This document shows positions 54,966-62,925 of a DNA stretch of 64,000 nt, piece after piece. The stretch spans positions 1 to 64,000 of the forward strand of contig NZ_OAOP01000003.1 in the NCBI RefSeq assembly GCF_900207585.1, written 5' to 3'. The translations under genes and the position numbers were made by a program. The notes under the pieces were generated by a model that saw only the letters and a list, made by a program, of their open reading frames with translations, had not been told where the DNA came from and did no database searches. Within the stretch, counting starts at the first letter, position 1; each line of letters starts with the position of its first letter. Source of the DNA: Bacillus oleivorans (GTDB lineage Bacteria > Bacillota > Bacilli > Bacillales > JC228).

Positions 54966-55653
54966 ATCCTCTGCAAAAATAGCTAAGGGGAAGATACAAA
55001 TAGAGGAAATTCGGGCCAAATTATGAAAAATAGAGGATTATATTATTAGTAGTAGAATTTATGAAATAAAAGTGGCCTTTTTGTATTTCGGATGTTAAGT
55101 TAATTCGTTTAATAATAAAAAGGGGGAAGGAAAAGAACAATAGGAATTTAATTTTAACACTTCCGTTATTTATAGAAAACCATGGGAATTGTAAAAGCTT
55201 ACATGAGGAATTTTTAAGGGTTTGGGAAGAAGTACCTAATGTATTGTCTTAAATGAATTTTGAAACACCATTTGGGCAAGTTTCAATTAACAATCTATAT
55301 GATACCATAACAAATTCAATTATTCTTTCGGATCTTTGACTGTTGTAAAAAGGCTATTGATTTTCTTAATATGAAAAGCCGGAAGAATAACGTAATAGTC
55401 CACTTTGCCTTATGAAAACTACAAATCTATTTAGATTTTTCTCTTGACCCTTGCTATACCCTGATGTAAACATTAAGATACAGCATTCAGCTACATACCC
55501 ATAAAGATAACGGTTCTTAATAAGACCGAAAACAATATCGGGTCAGTTTGACTCTTGTACCAGCCTAAGCTGTCCCAATAGGCGTCCGCAACCATATTTG
55601 AAAAGTCTGAAGAATGAAACGTCAGACGCACACAAAGACGAGGAGTTGAGTTT
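54966..55653. other. Gene-poor stretch with possible coding remnants
   Basis: About 690 AT-rich bases without a full gene. A short frame near 55140-55252 encodes a peptide containing NLILTLPLFIENHGNC and EEFLRVWEEVPNVL. It lacks a clear start and is not recognised. No tRNA, hairpin terminator or repeat family was seen. Confidence 0.4.
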
Positions 55654-56322
55654 ATGAAATTTCTGCTTACATCTGCAGGCATCAATAACAAAAGCATACA
55701 TGACGCGTTGGTTGACATGCTGGACAAACCGATTGCAGACTCCAACGCCCTGTGCATCCCCACCGCGATGTACGGACACCCCTGGGTCGGCCCCGGTGTC
55801 AAAGCCTGGCAGTTCATCAGCGGGAATTCCGATAATCCTATGGTCGACCTGGGTTGGAAGTCCGTCGGCGTGCTGGAGCTCACAGCGCTGCCAAGCATCG
55901 ACGAAGACCGCTGGGTGCCGCTGGTCCGGGAGACGGACGTCCTGCTGGTATCGGGCGGCGACGCCCTCTACCTGTGCCACTGGATGCGGCAATCCGGGCT
56001 GGCAGACCTCTTGCCGTCGCTGCACGCAGTCTATGTGGGAATGAGTGCTGGGAGTATGGTGATGGCACCTAACATCGGGGAATTCTTCGTTGGCTGGACT
56101 CCACCCAACGGTGGTGATGAAACGCTGAGTCTGGTCGATTTTGCAATGTTCCCGCATCTGGATCACGAGATGCTGCCGTATAACACGATGGCTAATGCAG
56201 AGAGATGGGCCGCCGGGATGCAGGGGCCGGCGTATGCAATTGATGATCAAACCGCCATCAAAGTGATCGATGGAGCGGTCGAAGTTGTATCCGAAGGGCA
56301 TTGGAAACTGTTTACGCCATGA
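55654..56322 (+). CDS. Peptidase E-like (S51) protein of foreign base composition
   Basis: 222 residues. MKFLLTSAGINNKSIHDALV at the N-terminus, DVLLVSGGDALYLCHWMRQS near 95, and the nucleophile elbow VGMSAGSMVMAP with Ser131 match the S51 peptidase E/class I glutamine amidotransferase-like fold. His in MFPHLDHEML is a likely triad partner. Peptidase E cleaves Asp-X dipeptides, but some relatives have other roles. The central part is visibly G+C-rich (around 60% by eye) in an otherwise AT-rich region, which points to recent horizontal transfer. Confidence 0.85.
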   Translation: MKFLLTSAGINNKSIHDALVDMLDKPIADSNALCIPTAMYGHPWVGPGVKAWQFISGNSDNPMVDLGWKSVGVLELTALPSIDEDRWVPLVRETDVLLVSGGDALYLCHWMRQSGLADLLPSLHAVYVGMSAGSMVMAPNIGEFFVGWTPPNGGDETLSLVDFAMFPHLDHEMLPYNTMANAERWAAGMQGPAYAIDDQTAIKVIDGAVEVVSEGHWKLFTP

Positions 56323-56335
56323 TCTTACTATGCTG

Positions 56336-56545
56336 CTAGCTTCTTGGTTGCAATCTCGAATGCACCGCGTACTTCAGATCAATGTTGAGGTATTCATCGG
56401 GATTCCGTTCAAGTACCAATGGCGGAGAATAGAAGACTTCGATTTTGTTGATGCTTGATCGACTTGTTCGGTGACAACCTAGCAGTGATGTACCGGAGGT
56501 CATTTCATAAAAATGCATCCCTTCATTGATGTAATGGAAGGTCAT
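56336..56545 (-). CDS. Small hypothetical protein (uncertain)
   Basis: A 69-codon frame on the minus strand starts with an ATG preceded by GAGGAGCAACCTCG, a plausible ribosome binding site. It has mixed composition, begins MTFHYINEGMHFYEMTSGTS and shows no signal peptide, membrane segment or family that I recognise. It converges on the peptidase E gene. It could be a remnant brought in with that gene. Confidence 0.35.
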   Translation of the reverse strand: MTFHYINEGMHFYEMTSGTSLLGCHRTSRSSINKIEVFYSPPLVLERNPDEYLNIDLKYAVHSRLQPRS

Positions 56546-57253
56546 CGAGGTTGCTCCTCAATTTTGAATTGATGAAAAACGGTTACATCTCCATGATTAT
56601 TAACAAAGAAAATTGAGTTAAAACGATGAGATATTGGATATGTCCATCCGCCAAGGCCTCAATGGCTTCTGACGACATCATGTTTGTCTATTCAAGGCAT
56701 TGTGAAGCAGTTGTGAAGTTAGGAAGATTGCTGGATTAAATCGGAGAAAGCATTAGACCCTCTTCCAGGAAATAAGAGATAGAGCCGCACCTATTAAACA
56801 GAGGATTTGTTTGACTATCTTAAATATATGTCACTAGGAGCTCGATCTTAAAGGTCTGAGCTTTTTTTATTTTAATCGTTTTCAATAGAGAACCTTGATA
56901 TCAATGGATATCATTTGGAGGATTATGAAAAAATTTGGAGAAGTGTATTCATAGGAAATAATTAAAGAGGAGAGTTAAAGTGTAACTATTAAGTTATACA
57001 AATTGAGAATTTTAGAAGACATATAAATACTGAAGTCTTATGTGAAGCAAATATCTGACTAGACCTCAGTTTACCATCTTAGTATCAATCATACTCTCAT
57101 GCCCATATTTCAATATAGATAATTTGGAAAAGATTTTTTAAGATTTTTATTCATGGTGTCGATTTTGATTTTTATTGTTCGTTGTATTTATATAGGGATC
57201 GAGTAGAATGGTCCTCTAAAAAGAACTTGACTCAAAAATAAGGAGGAAGATGT
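56546..57253. other. Intergenic stretch of about 700 bases
   Basis: No gene is supported. A weak hairpin with AGCTC/GAGCT arms and a TTTTTTTA tail at about 56838-56869 may be a terminator. The rest is AT-rich. Confidence 0.45.
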
Positions 57254-57607
57254 ATGCTATTTATGATGATTGTCAAAGCCTCAAAGAATTCGGAAGTCGG
57301 AAATCTCCCGAACCCAGAGCTTAGAGAAGCCATGGACAAGTACAATGAGGAATTAGTTAAGGCAGGCGTGCGAGTTATGGCTAAAGGACTTCATCCAAGT
57401 TCAAATGGGATTCGCCTTTCGTTTCCGGAACCAGGGGGAAAGCCGGTGGTTACGGATGGCCCATTTACGGAAACGAAAGAATTGATTGCCGGGTTCTTTC
57501 TGATTGATGTGAAGTCGAGGGAAGAAGCCATCGAGTGGGCCATGCGGGCACCGGACCCGATGGGACATGGAGAAGGTCAGATTGAATTGCGTCAAGTATA
57601 TGAGTGA
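57254..57607 (+). CDS. YCII-related (DGPF domain) protein
   Basis: 117 residues. MLFMMIVKASKNSEVGNLPN opens the ferredoxin-like fold. The family motif is DGPFTETKELIAGFFLIDVK (~76-95), and MGHGEGQIELRQVYE closes it. DGPF proteins are routinely encoded next to ECF42-type sigma factors, as here: the next gene starts within its stop codon. Its biochemical role is unknown. AGGAGG lies 7 bases before ATG 57254. Confidence 0.92.
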   Translation: MLFMMIVKASKNSEVGNLPNPELREAMDKYNEELVKAGVRVMAKGLHPSSNGIRLSFPEPGGKPVVTDGPFTETKELIAGFFLIDVKSREEAIEWAMRAPDPMGHGEGQIELRQVYE

Positions 57608-58923
57608 CCAAGGATCCGGAAATGATGGCAAAAGAAGTTGAATTACGCGAGAAATTAGAGAAAAAGACAACCTTAGTGACAACCTATGGAACCCATCGTA
57701 CCATAGAAGGAATCTGGACCGTCGAATCGGCCAGAATCATAGCCGGTGTTGCCCGAATTGTTCAAGATGTCGGTATTGCAGAGGATTTGGCGCAAGATGC
57801 GTTGGTCATTGCGCTTGAAAAATGGCCGGAGTCAGGCATACCGGAAAAACCGGGAGCCTGGCTCATGACTGTTGCCAAACGTCGGGCGATTGATCTTCTG
57901 CGCCGAAACAAATTACGTGATCAAAAATATGAGGAAATCGGCCGCAACATGGAATCCAACATGAAAACGGACGATGATTCAATGGACGAGGAGATCTATG
58001 ACGATCTCCTGCGTCTCATCTTCACCACTTGTCATCCGGTGCTTTCCAGGGAAGCTCGAGTCGCTCTAACGCTTAAACTGTTATGCGGATTAAAGACAGA
58101 TGAAATTGCGCAAGCTTTTCTTGTGTCGGAATCAACCATTGCACAACGAATCGTCAGAGCAAAGCGTACACTTTCTGTTTCAAAGGTACCTATTGAAATT
58201 CCCCGTGGACTTGAGCTTTCACGCCTGATGTCATCAGTTCTGGATGTGATCTATCTCCTATTTAATGAAGGATATGTTGCAACCGGCGGTGAGAACTGGA
58301 TTCGTCCAACACTGTGCAATGAAGCAATTCGTCTTGGCCGGATTCTGGCAGAACTTCTCCCTGAGGAACCGGAAGTACATGGCCTGATTGCTCTCATGGA
58401 AATCCAGGCTTCACGTTTCAAAGCGCGCATTGGTCCATCGGGAGAGCCGATATTGCTTCTGGATCAGAATCGTGCGCTTTGGGATCATCTTTTGATTCAC
58501 CGCGGCTTTTCGGCCCTTAAGCGGATTGAGCAAATCGGCGGTGCCTATGGTCCGTACTCACTGCAAGCATCTATAGCCGCTTGTCACGCCAAGGCACGAA
58601 CTGCATCGGAAACGGATTGGCAAGAAATTTCCGCACTTTACGATGCCCTTGCCCAGGTGGCACCATCTCCCATCGTGGAATTGAACCGCGCTGTTGCTAT
58701 TTCCATGGCTTATGGACCGACCGCTGGTCTAGAGATTGTGGACGCATTGGAAGACGAACCATCCTTGAAAAAGTATCACTTATTGCCAGCGGTTCGTGGC
58801 GACTTGCTTGCTAAGCTAGAGAGAAATGAGGAAGCATGCGCTGAGTTCAAGCGTGCAGCATCGCTTACACAGAATGAACAAGAGCGTGCCTTGCTTCTAA
58901 ACCGGGCAAACGATTGCGTTTAA
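57604..58923 (+). CDS. ECF-type sigma factor (ECF42-like) with C-terminal extension
   Basis: 439 residues. Sigma region 2 spans ~45-100 (IVQDVGIAEDLAQDALVIAL, PGAWLMTVAKRRAIDLLRRN), and region 4 lies near 150-195 (LTLKLLCGLKTDEIAQAFLV, STIAQRIVRAKR). The rest (~200-439) is a helical TPR-like domain containing LLFNEGYVA, LIALMEIQASRFKAR and AACHAKA, as in ECF42 sigma factors. No anti-sigma factor is encoded; in this group the C-terminal domain is thought to regulate activity. Start GTG 57604 overlaps the DGPF stop by four bases. The N-terminus is ~35 residues longer than typical. Confidence 0.9.
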   Translation: MTKDPEMMAKEVELREKLEKKTTLVTTYGTHRTIEGIWTVESARIIAGVARIVQDVGIAEDLAQDALVIALEKWPESGIPEKPGAWLMTVAKRRAIDLLRRNKLRDQKYEEIGRNMESNMKTDDDSMDEEIYDDLLRLIFTTCHPVLSREARVALTLKLLCGLKTDEIAQAFLVSESTIAQRIVRAKRTLSVSKVPIEIPRGLELSRLMSSVLDVIYLLFNEGYVATGGENWIRPTLCNEAIRLGRILAELLPEEPEVHGLIALMEIQASRFKARIGPSGEPILLLDQNRALWDHLLIHRGFSALKRIEQIGGAYGPYSLQASIAACHAKARTASETDWQEISALYDALAQVAPSPIVELNRAVAISMAYGPTAGLEIVDALEDEPSLKKYHLLPAVRGDLLAKLERNEEACAEFKRAASLTQNEQERALLLNRANDCV

Positions 58924-58944
58924 ATCTAAACGTTTCTCCGCTGA

Positions 58945-59184
58945 AAGATTTCGGAGGAAAATCTAACATACATTTTTCGATTTACAAGTCGTGTCAATGA
59001 TATAACCATACCAAGTTTTGATTTTACAAAAAAGACGCATCTGCCACCTTGCTTTAAAAATGAGAAAGATAGTTTTAAATGTGGTTTTTCAATTTGGAAT
59101 GAAAATGATTTGATTGAGGTTCAGCAAAAGGGAAGAGGCTATCAGGAATTATTTATAAGTAGTAATCCGGCAGTTGTGGAATGA
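58945..59184 (+). pseudogene. Unidentified coding remnant without a start codon
   Basis: A frame of 79 codons with coding-like composition includes FTSRVNDITIPSFDFTKKTH, LPPCFKNEKDSFKCGFSIWN and GRGYQELFISSNPAVVE, then stops at 59182. It has no ATG, GTG or TTG near its beginning, and TGA precedes it. A GGAGGAAAA at 58953 has no start codon behind it. Not recognised as any family; probably the 3' end of a truncated gene. Confidence 0.4.
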
Positions 59185-59238
59185 GATAAATTGGTAGGTA
59201 TGAGTAAAATATATGTGGGTACTACTCTATCCATAATA

Positions 59239-59301
59239 TAAGCCCTCATGGAGGAAATGAAACACGCTTTATCGTTTCATTCCCTCCATGAGGGCTTTTT
59301 C
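59239..59301 (+). terminator. Strong Rho-independent terminator
   Basis: GCCCTCATGGAGG and a further ATGAAAC pair with GTTTCAT and CCTCCATGAGGGC, followed by TTTTT. The stem is more than 20 base pairs with one internal mismatch. It ends the sigma-factor region. Confidence 0.88.
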
Positions 59302-59340
59302 ACCCACTAAAACTTGAATCAATCAATCTCAAAATACCCA

Positions 59341-59369
59341 TTGACAAATTATCAGACAATTATTAGACT
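59341..59369 (+). promoter_or_regulatory. SigA-type promoter of the flavoprotein operon
   Basis: TTGACA, 17 bases, TAGACT, 67 bases before ATG 59436 and just after a strong terminator. A copy of ATTATCAGACAATTATTAGAC around it forms a short direct repeat that could bind a regulator. Confidence 0.65.
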
Positions 59370-59435
59370 GAGTAAAAGGCAACATAAGTGCAACTAAATA
59401 CAACAAATGCAAAGTGAAAGTGGAGGAAAATGCAA

Positions 59436-60821
59436 ATGAATACAAGGGATGTCGTTGTTATTGGTGGTGGAGTTGTTGGAACCGCCATCTTAAAGGAACT
59501 AGCCATATATGATTTAAAATGCACTCTGCTTGAAAAACAACCAGACGTTTGTGAAGGAACTAGCAAAGCAAACAGTGGTATTATCCATACTGGCTTTGAT
59601 GCAAAGCCGGGATCGATTGAGGCAGAGTGTTTAAGAATATCTCGAAATGAATGGCCGTCAGCCATTGAAAATTTGAAAATACCATTTATACCATGTGGTG
59701 CTACTATGGTTGCCACAAGTGAAGAAGAAGCAGATATTATCAAAAATAAGTACATACCAAATGCCGAAGCAAACGGAGTACAAGTGCAGTGGATCGAAAA
59801 AGAGGAAGTGCTAGAGGCCAACCCTGGATTAACTGAAAATGTACTTGGGGGGCTTTTAATTCCTGGGGAAGCTGTTGCTGATCCCTTTTGGGCTACAAGA
59901 GCCTTTGCTGAAATTAGCGTGTTAAATGGAGCAGAAGTGAAGCTAAATTCTGGTGTAATAGATATTCAGCCAACAAGTGATGACCTTTTTGAAATTACCA
60001 CTGAAAGCGGAGAAAAGATTGTCACACGCTACATTGTCAATGCAGCAGGATTATGGTCTGATGAAATTGCCAAAATGGTTGGAGATACGAGCTTTGAAAT
60101 CACACCGCGAAAAGGACAGTTTGTCTTAACGGAAGAGGAGGTGTCGATCTCTCAGATCATTCTTCCTGTACCAACAGCTAAGTCAAAAGGAACCTTGGTA
60201 TCCCCTGTTGTATTTGGAGGATTCTTGTTAGGACCTACTGCTGAGGATCAAAAAGATAAGTGGGATAGATCAACAACAGAAGAGGGGATTCAATATGTTA
60301 AAGAGCAATGCGACAAGTTGGTTCCTGGTGTTTCCGCATATCCAAGTATTAGACAATTCTCGGGTGTAAGAGCAGTCTGCAGTGAAGGTGATTTTGTCAT
60401 CCGACCTGCAACGACTAATAAACATTTAGTTCATGCAGCTGGAATCCGTTCAACTGGGCTATCTGCTTCACTAGGGATTGCCAAACTAATCATAAAGGAG
60501 TTAGAAAAGGTCGGGCTAGAATTTGTTGAGAAAGAAAATTATGAAACAGAATTACCAGAGTTATTTGGTGATGATGAAGAAAATGGGGAGATCATCTGTC
60601 TTTGTCGCTCCATCACAAAGAGAGAAATTGTTGATGCTCTAAAGAGACCCGTTCCTGCAAATACAATAGATGCCGTGAAAAGACGAACAGGTGCAATTTT
60701 AGGGGAATGTCAGGGTAATTGTTGTATTCCAAAGATTATCGATTTAATAAAGGAACATACCGATAACGTTAAAATAGAAAAGGGACTTCAAGGATCTTAT
60801 TTAGGTAGTAGGGGGAAATAA
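59436..60821 (+). CDS. FAD-dependent oxidoreductase with C-terminal [2Fe-2S] domain (GlpA/LhgO-like)
   Basis: About 461 residues. The FAD motif VVVIGGGVVGTAILKEL is at the N-terminus, followed by SKANSGIIHTGFDA and YIVNAAGLWSDEIAKM of the DAO/glycerol-3-phosphate dehydrogenase fold. GIRSTGLSASLGIAKL closes the FAD domain. After ~385 a BFD-like Fe-S domain has CLCRSITKREI and ECQGNCC, the four-cysteine pattern. It is built like GlpA of the anaerobic glycerol-3-phosphate dehydrogenase. ATG 59436 is 9 bases after GGAGG; ATG 59430 is too close to it. Confidence 0.87.
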   Translation: MNTRDVVVIGGGVVGTAILKELAIYDLKCTLLEKQPDVCEGTSKANSGIIHTGFDAKPGSIEAECLRISRNEWPSAIENLKIPFIPCGATMVATSEEEADIIKNKYIPNAEANGVQVQWIEKEEVLEANPGLTENVLGGLLIPGEAVADPFWATRAFAEISVLNGAEVKLNSGVIDIQPTSDDLFEITTESGEKIVTRYIVNAAGLWSDEIAKMVGDTSFEITPRKGQFVLTEEEVSISQIILPVPTAKSKGTLVSPVVFGGFLLGPTAEDQKDKWDRSTTEEGIQYVKEQCDKLVPGVSAYPSIRQFSGVRAVCSEGDFVIRPATTNKHLVHAAGIRSTGLSASLGIAKLIIKELEKVGLEFVEKENYETELPELFGDDEENGEIICLCRSITKREIVDALKRPVPANTIDAVKRRTGAILGECQGNCCIPKIIDLIKEHTDNVKIEKGLQGSYLGSRGK

Positions 60822-60824
60822 ACA

Positions 60825-61664
60825 ATGAAGTACGAAATTGTAATCATTGGTGCAGGGATATCAGGAATAACAGCTGCTATAGAATTAGAAAAAAGAAAAA
60901 TAAAAGATGTACTCATTATTGAACATCAGCCAAGTGTAGGTGGCTTTACCAAGCTTTTTCACAAGCATGCTGAGTTTAAAAAGGAAAAAGAAATCGTTGA
61001 GAAAGCAGAAACTTTATCTTATAAGATATTGCTGAAAACAACGGTTTTAGGGTTATATCCAGCGGCATCTGAGCCGGATTACCATCAGCTTTTTGTCCAA
61101 GGTCCAAAAACCTCAGACACTATTGAGGCAAAAAAAATCCTAATTGCTACTGGTTCACTTGAAAAACCAAGGGAAGGAAATGTAATTCCGGGTTCAAGAC
61201 CTTCAGGTGTGATGACTCCATATATGGCGATGAATCTACTAGATAAAGGAATAAATTTAGGCGAACATGTTGTTGTATTTGGCGATGGTCGTATTGCAAA
61301 AAGTACAGCAGCCAAATTAAAACCTGGTAAAAATTGTACCGTATTTGACCACACCTATTCACTTGAAAGAATTCAAGGGGTTAGTCACATATCTAGCATT
61401 CAAGTGAAAAATAACGAAACAAATCGGGTGGAAAACGTAACATGTGACACTCTAATTTTTAGTAATGGACGAATTGCCAGTGGATTCTTTTTAAAAGGGT
61501 CAGAAATTGAGATGGTAGAGGATTACAAAATTGTTGTAGATGAAGAGGGTCGAACCCAGGTCCCGGGCGTATATGCTGTTGGAAGCTGTACGACACTTGG
61601 TGAAGATAATCATGAGAACTCAATTGAATTAGCAAAAAGGATTGTAAAAAATTTATGGGTATAG
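60825..61664 (+). CDS. FAD/NAD(P)-binding oxidoreductase (GlpB/HcnB-like partner)
   Basis: 279 residues, short for the pyridine nucleotide-disulphide group. IVIIGAGISGITAAIELEKR binds FAD, ILIATGSLEKPREGN and SRPSGVMTPYMAMNLLDKGI follow, and VVFGDGRIAKSTAAKL is the second dinucleotide motif. GVYAVGSCTTLGEDNHEN is the late FAD contact. No redox-active CxxC is seen. It starts 4 bases after the previous gene and is presumably its electron-transfer partner. Confidence 0.85.
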   Translation: MKYEIVIIGAGISGITAAIELEKRKIKDVLIIEHQPSVGGFTKLFHKHAEFKKEKEIVEKAETLSYKILLKTTVLGLYPAASEPDYHQLFVQGPKTSDTIEAKKILIATGSLEKPREGNVIPGSRPSGVMTPYMAMNLLDKGINLGEHVVVFGDGRIAKSTAAKLKPGKNCTVFDHTYSLERIQGVSHISSIQVKNNETNRVENVTCDTLIFSNGRIASGFFLKGSEIEMVEDYKIVVDEEGRTQVPGVYAVGSCTTLGEDNHENSIELAKRIVKNLWV

Positions 61665-61674
61665 GTGATCAATT

Positions 61675-62118
61675 ATGAAGTTGAATAGCTCTTTTGTGTT
61701 AGAAGCTCCAAGGGAAGACGTATGGGAAATTTTTATGGATGCAGAAAAGTTAGCAGGCTGTCTCCCAGGGTGTGAAAATATAAATGCTTTAAGTGAGACA
61801 GAATATGAAGCGGATATGGTTGTGAAGGTTCAGTTTATGACCATCAAGTTTAAAGCCAACGGAAGCATAAAAAATCCAAAGCCTTACGAACAATTTGATG
61901 TTGAGATGACAGGAAAGCCAATCGCATTAGCCGGTCAATTTCGCAATCAAATGGTCGTTGAATTAGTAAGCCTCTCAGAAACTAGTACAGAGGTTAAATA
62001 TCAGATGGACATGCAAATGTCTGGACGATTAGCATCACTTGGTGAAATTATCATGAAAAGTACAGTCACTAAAAATGCGAATGAATTTGCGAAAAATGCA
62101 CAACTTTTATTCGTTTAA
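61675..62118 (+). CDS. SRPBCC/CoxG-like protein
   Basis: 147 residues. SFVLEAPREDVWEIFMDAEK and LAGCLPGCENINALSETEYE at the N-terminus, with MDMQMSGRLASLGEIIMKS near 115, are typical of the carbon monoxide dehydrogenase subunit G (CoxG) family. CoxG proteins help recruit or mature molybdenum enzymes, but none is visible here. In many Firmicutes the preceding two flavoproteins are followed by a DUF1667 protein instead; this slot is taken by CoxG. Confidence 0.82.
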   Translation: MKLNSSFVLEAPREDVWEIFMDAEKLAGCLPGCENINALSETEYEADMVVKVQFMTIKFKANGSIKNPKPYEQFDVEMTGKPIALAGQFRNQMVVELVSLSETSTEVKYQMDMQMSGRLASLGEIIMKSTVTKNANEFAKNAQLLFV

Positions 62119-62144
62119 TATCTCAAGCTGTGGAGTTGAAAGAT

Positions 62145-62903
62145 ATGTTTCAAGACGAACGACATGAACAAATCATGAAAGAACTTACTCATAATCAATC
62201 AGTTAAAATAATTGATTTATGTAAAAAGTTTGACGTAACGAGAGAAACCATCCGTAGAGATTTGCAAGAGATGGAAAATAGGGGGTTGTTAAAAAGAGTT
62301 CATGGTGGTGCCATTTTATCACGAACAAATGTGGAACCAACCTACTCGAAGCGAAGTCAAATCAATCTTAAGGAAAAGGAGGTGATAGCCCAGAGAGCGG
62401 CCGAACATGTTGAAGATGGTGATTCTTTATATCTTGATATCGGTACAACTACACAGCTTATGCCCAAGTATTTGCAGGGGAAGAAAAATCTCACAGTTAT
62501 TACAAATGGACTTTTGACAGCTTTTGAGTTGTCTAAGTTACCAAATATTAAAGTGATTTTAAGTGGTGGCGAGCTGCGCAGCGGGGAACTATCGTTATCA
62601 GGGCCTATTTCAATCAATAGCTTGGAAGCGCTTTATATTGATAAAGCTTTTATTGGAATAGGGGGAATTACGGCTCAATCAGGTATTACAGATTTTCACA
62701 TCGATGAATCACAAATTAGAAAAACAATGATCGAAAATGCATCTGAAGTATTTGCATTAGGGGATTTTTCAAAATTTGGAGTTCGAGCTTTTACGAAGGT
62801 ATGTGACTTTAAAGACATTACCGTACTTATTACAGATAATAAAGCACCCAGAGATATTCTTTCTGAATTGGAAAAATTTAAGTTACAAATAGAAGTTTTG
62901 TAA
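62145..62903 (+). CDS. DeoR family transcriptional regulator
   Basis: About 252 residues. The winged helix contains VKIIDLCKKFDVTRETIRRD and GLLKRVHGGAI (residues ~17-58), with LDIGTTTQLMPKYL, ILSGGELRSGELSL and LGDFSKFGVRAFTKV in the effector domain. An in-frame GTG exists at 62130, but GTGGAG there works better as ribosome binding site for ATG 62145. It is the third DeoR regulator in the window, lies inside the flavoprotein operon and likely represses it. Confidence 0.88.
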   Translation: MFQDERHEQIMKELTHNQSVKIIDLCKKFDVTRETIRRDLQEMENRGLLKRVHGGAILSRTNVEPTYSKRSQINLKEKEVIAQRAAEHVEDGDSLYLDIGTTTQLMPKYLQGKKNLTVITNGLLTAFELSKLPNIKVILSGGELRSGELSLSGPISINSLEALYIDKAFIGIGGITAQSGITDFHIDESQIRKTMIENASEVFALGDFSKFGVRAFTKVCDFKDITVLITDNKAPRDILSELEKFKLQIEVL

Positions 62904-62925
62904 TAGACAAAGGGGAGAAAAAAGG

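Noticed and set aside
55491-56301. Frames of 135 and 252 codons on the minus strand and two shorter plus-strand frames over the peptidase E gene
   Set aside because: High G+C lengthens chance frames. Only the 222-residue peptidase E frame shows a catalytic motif and family pattern.
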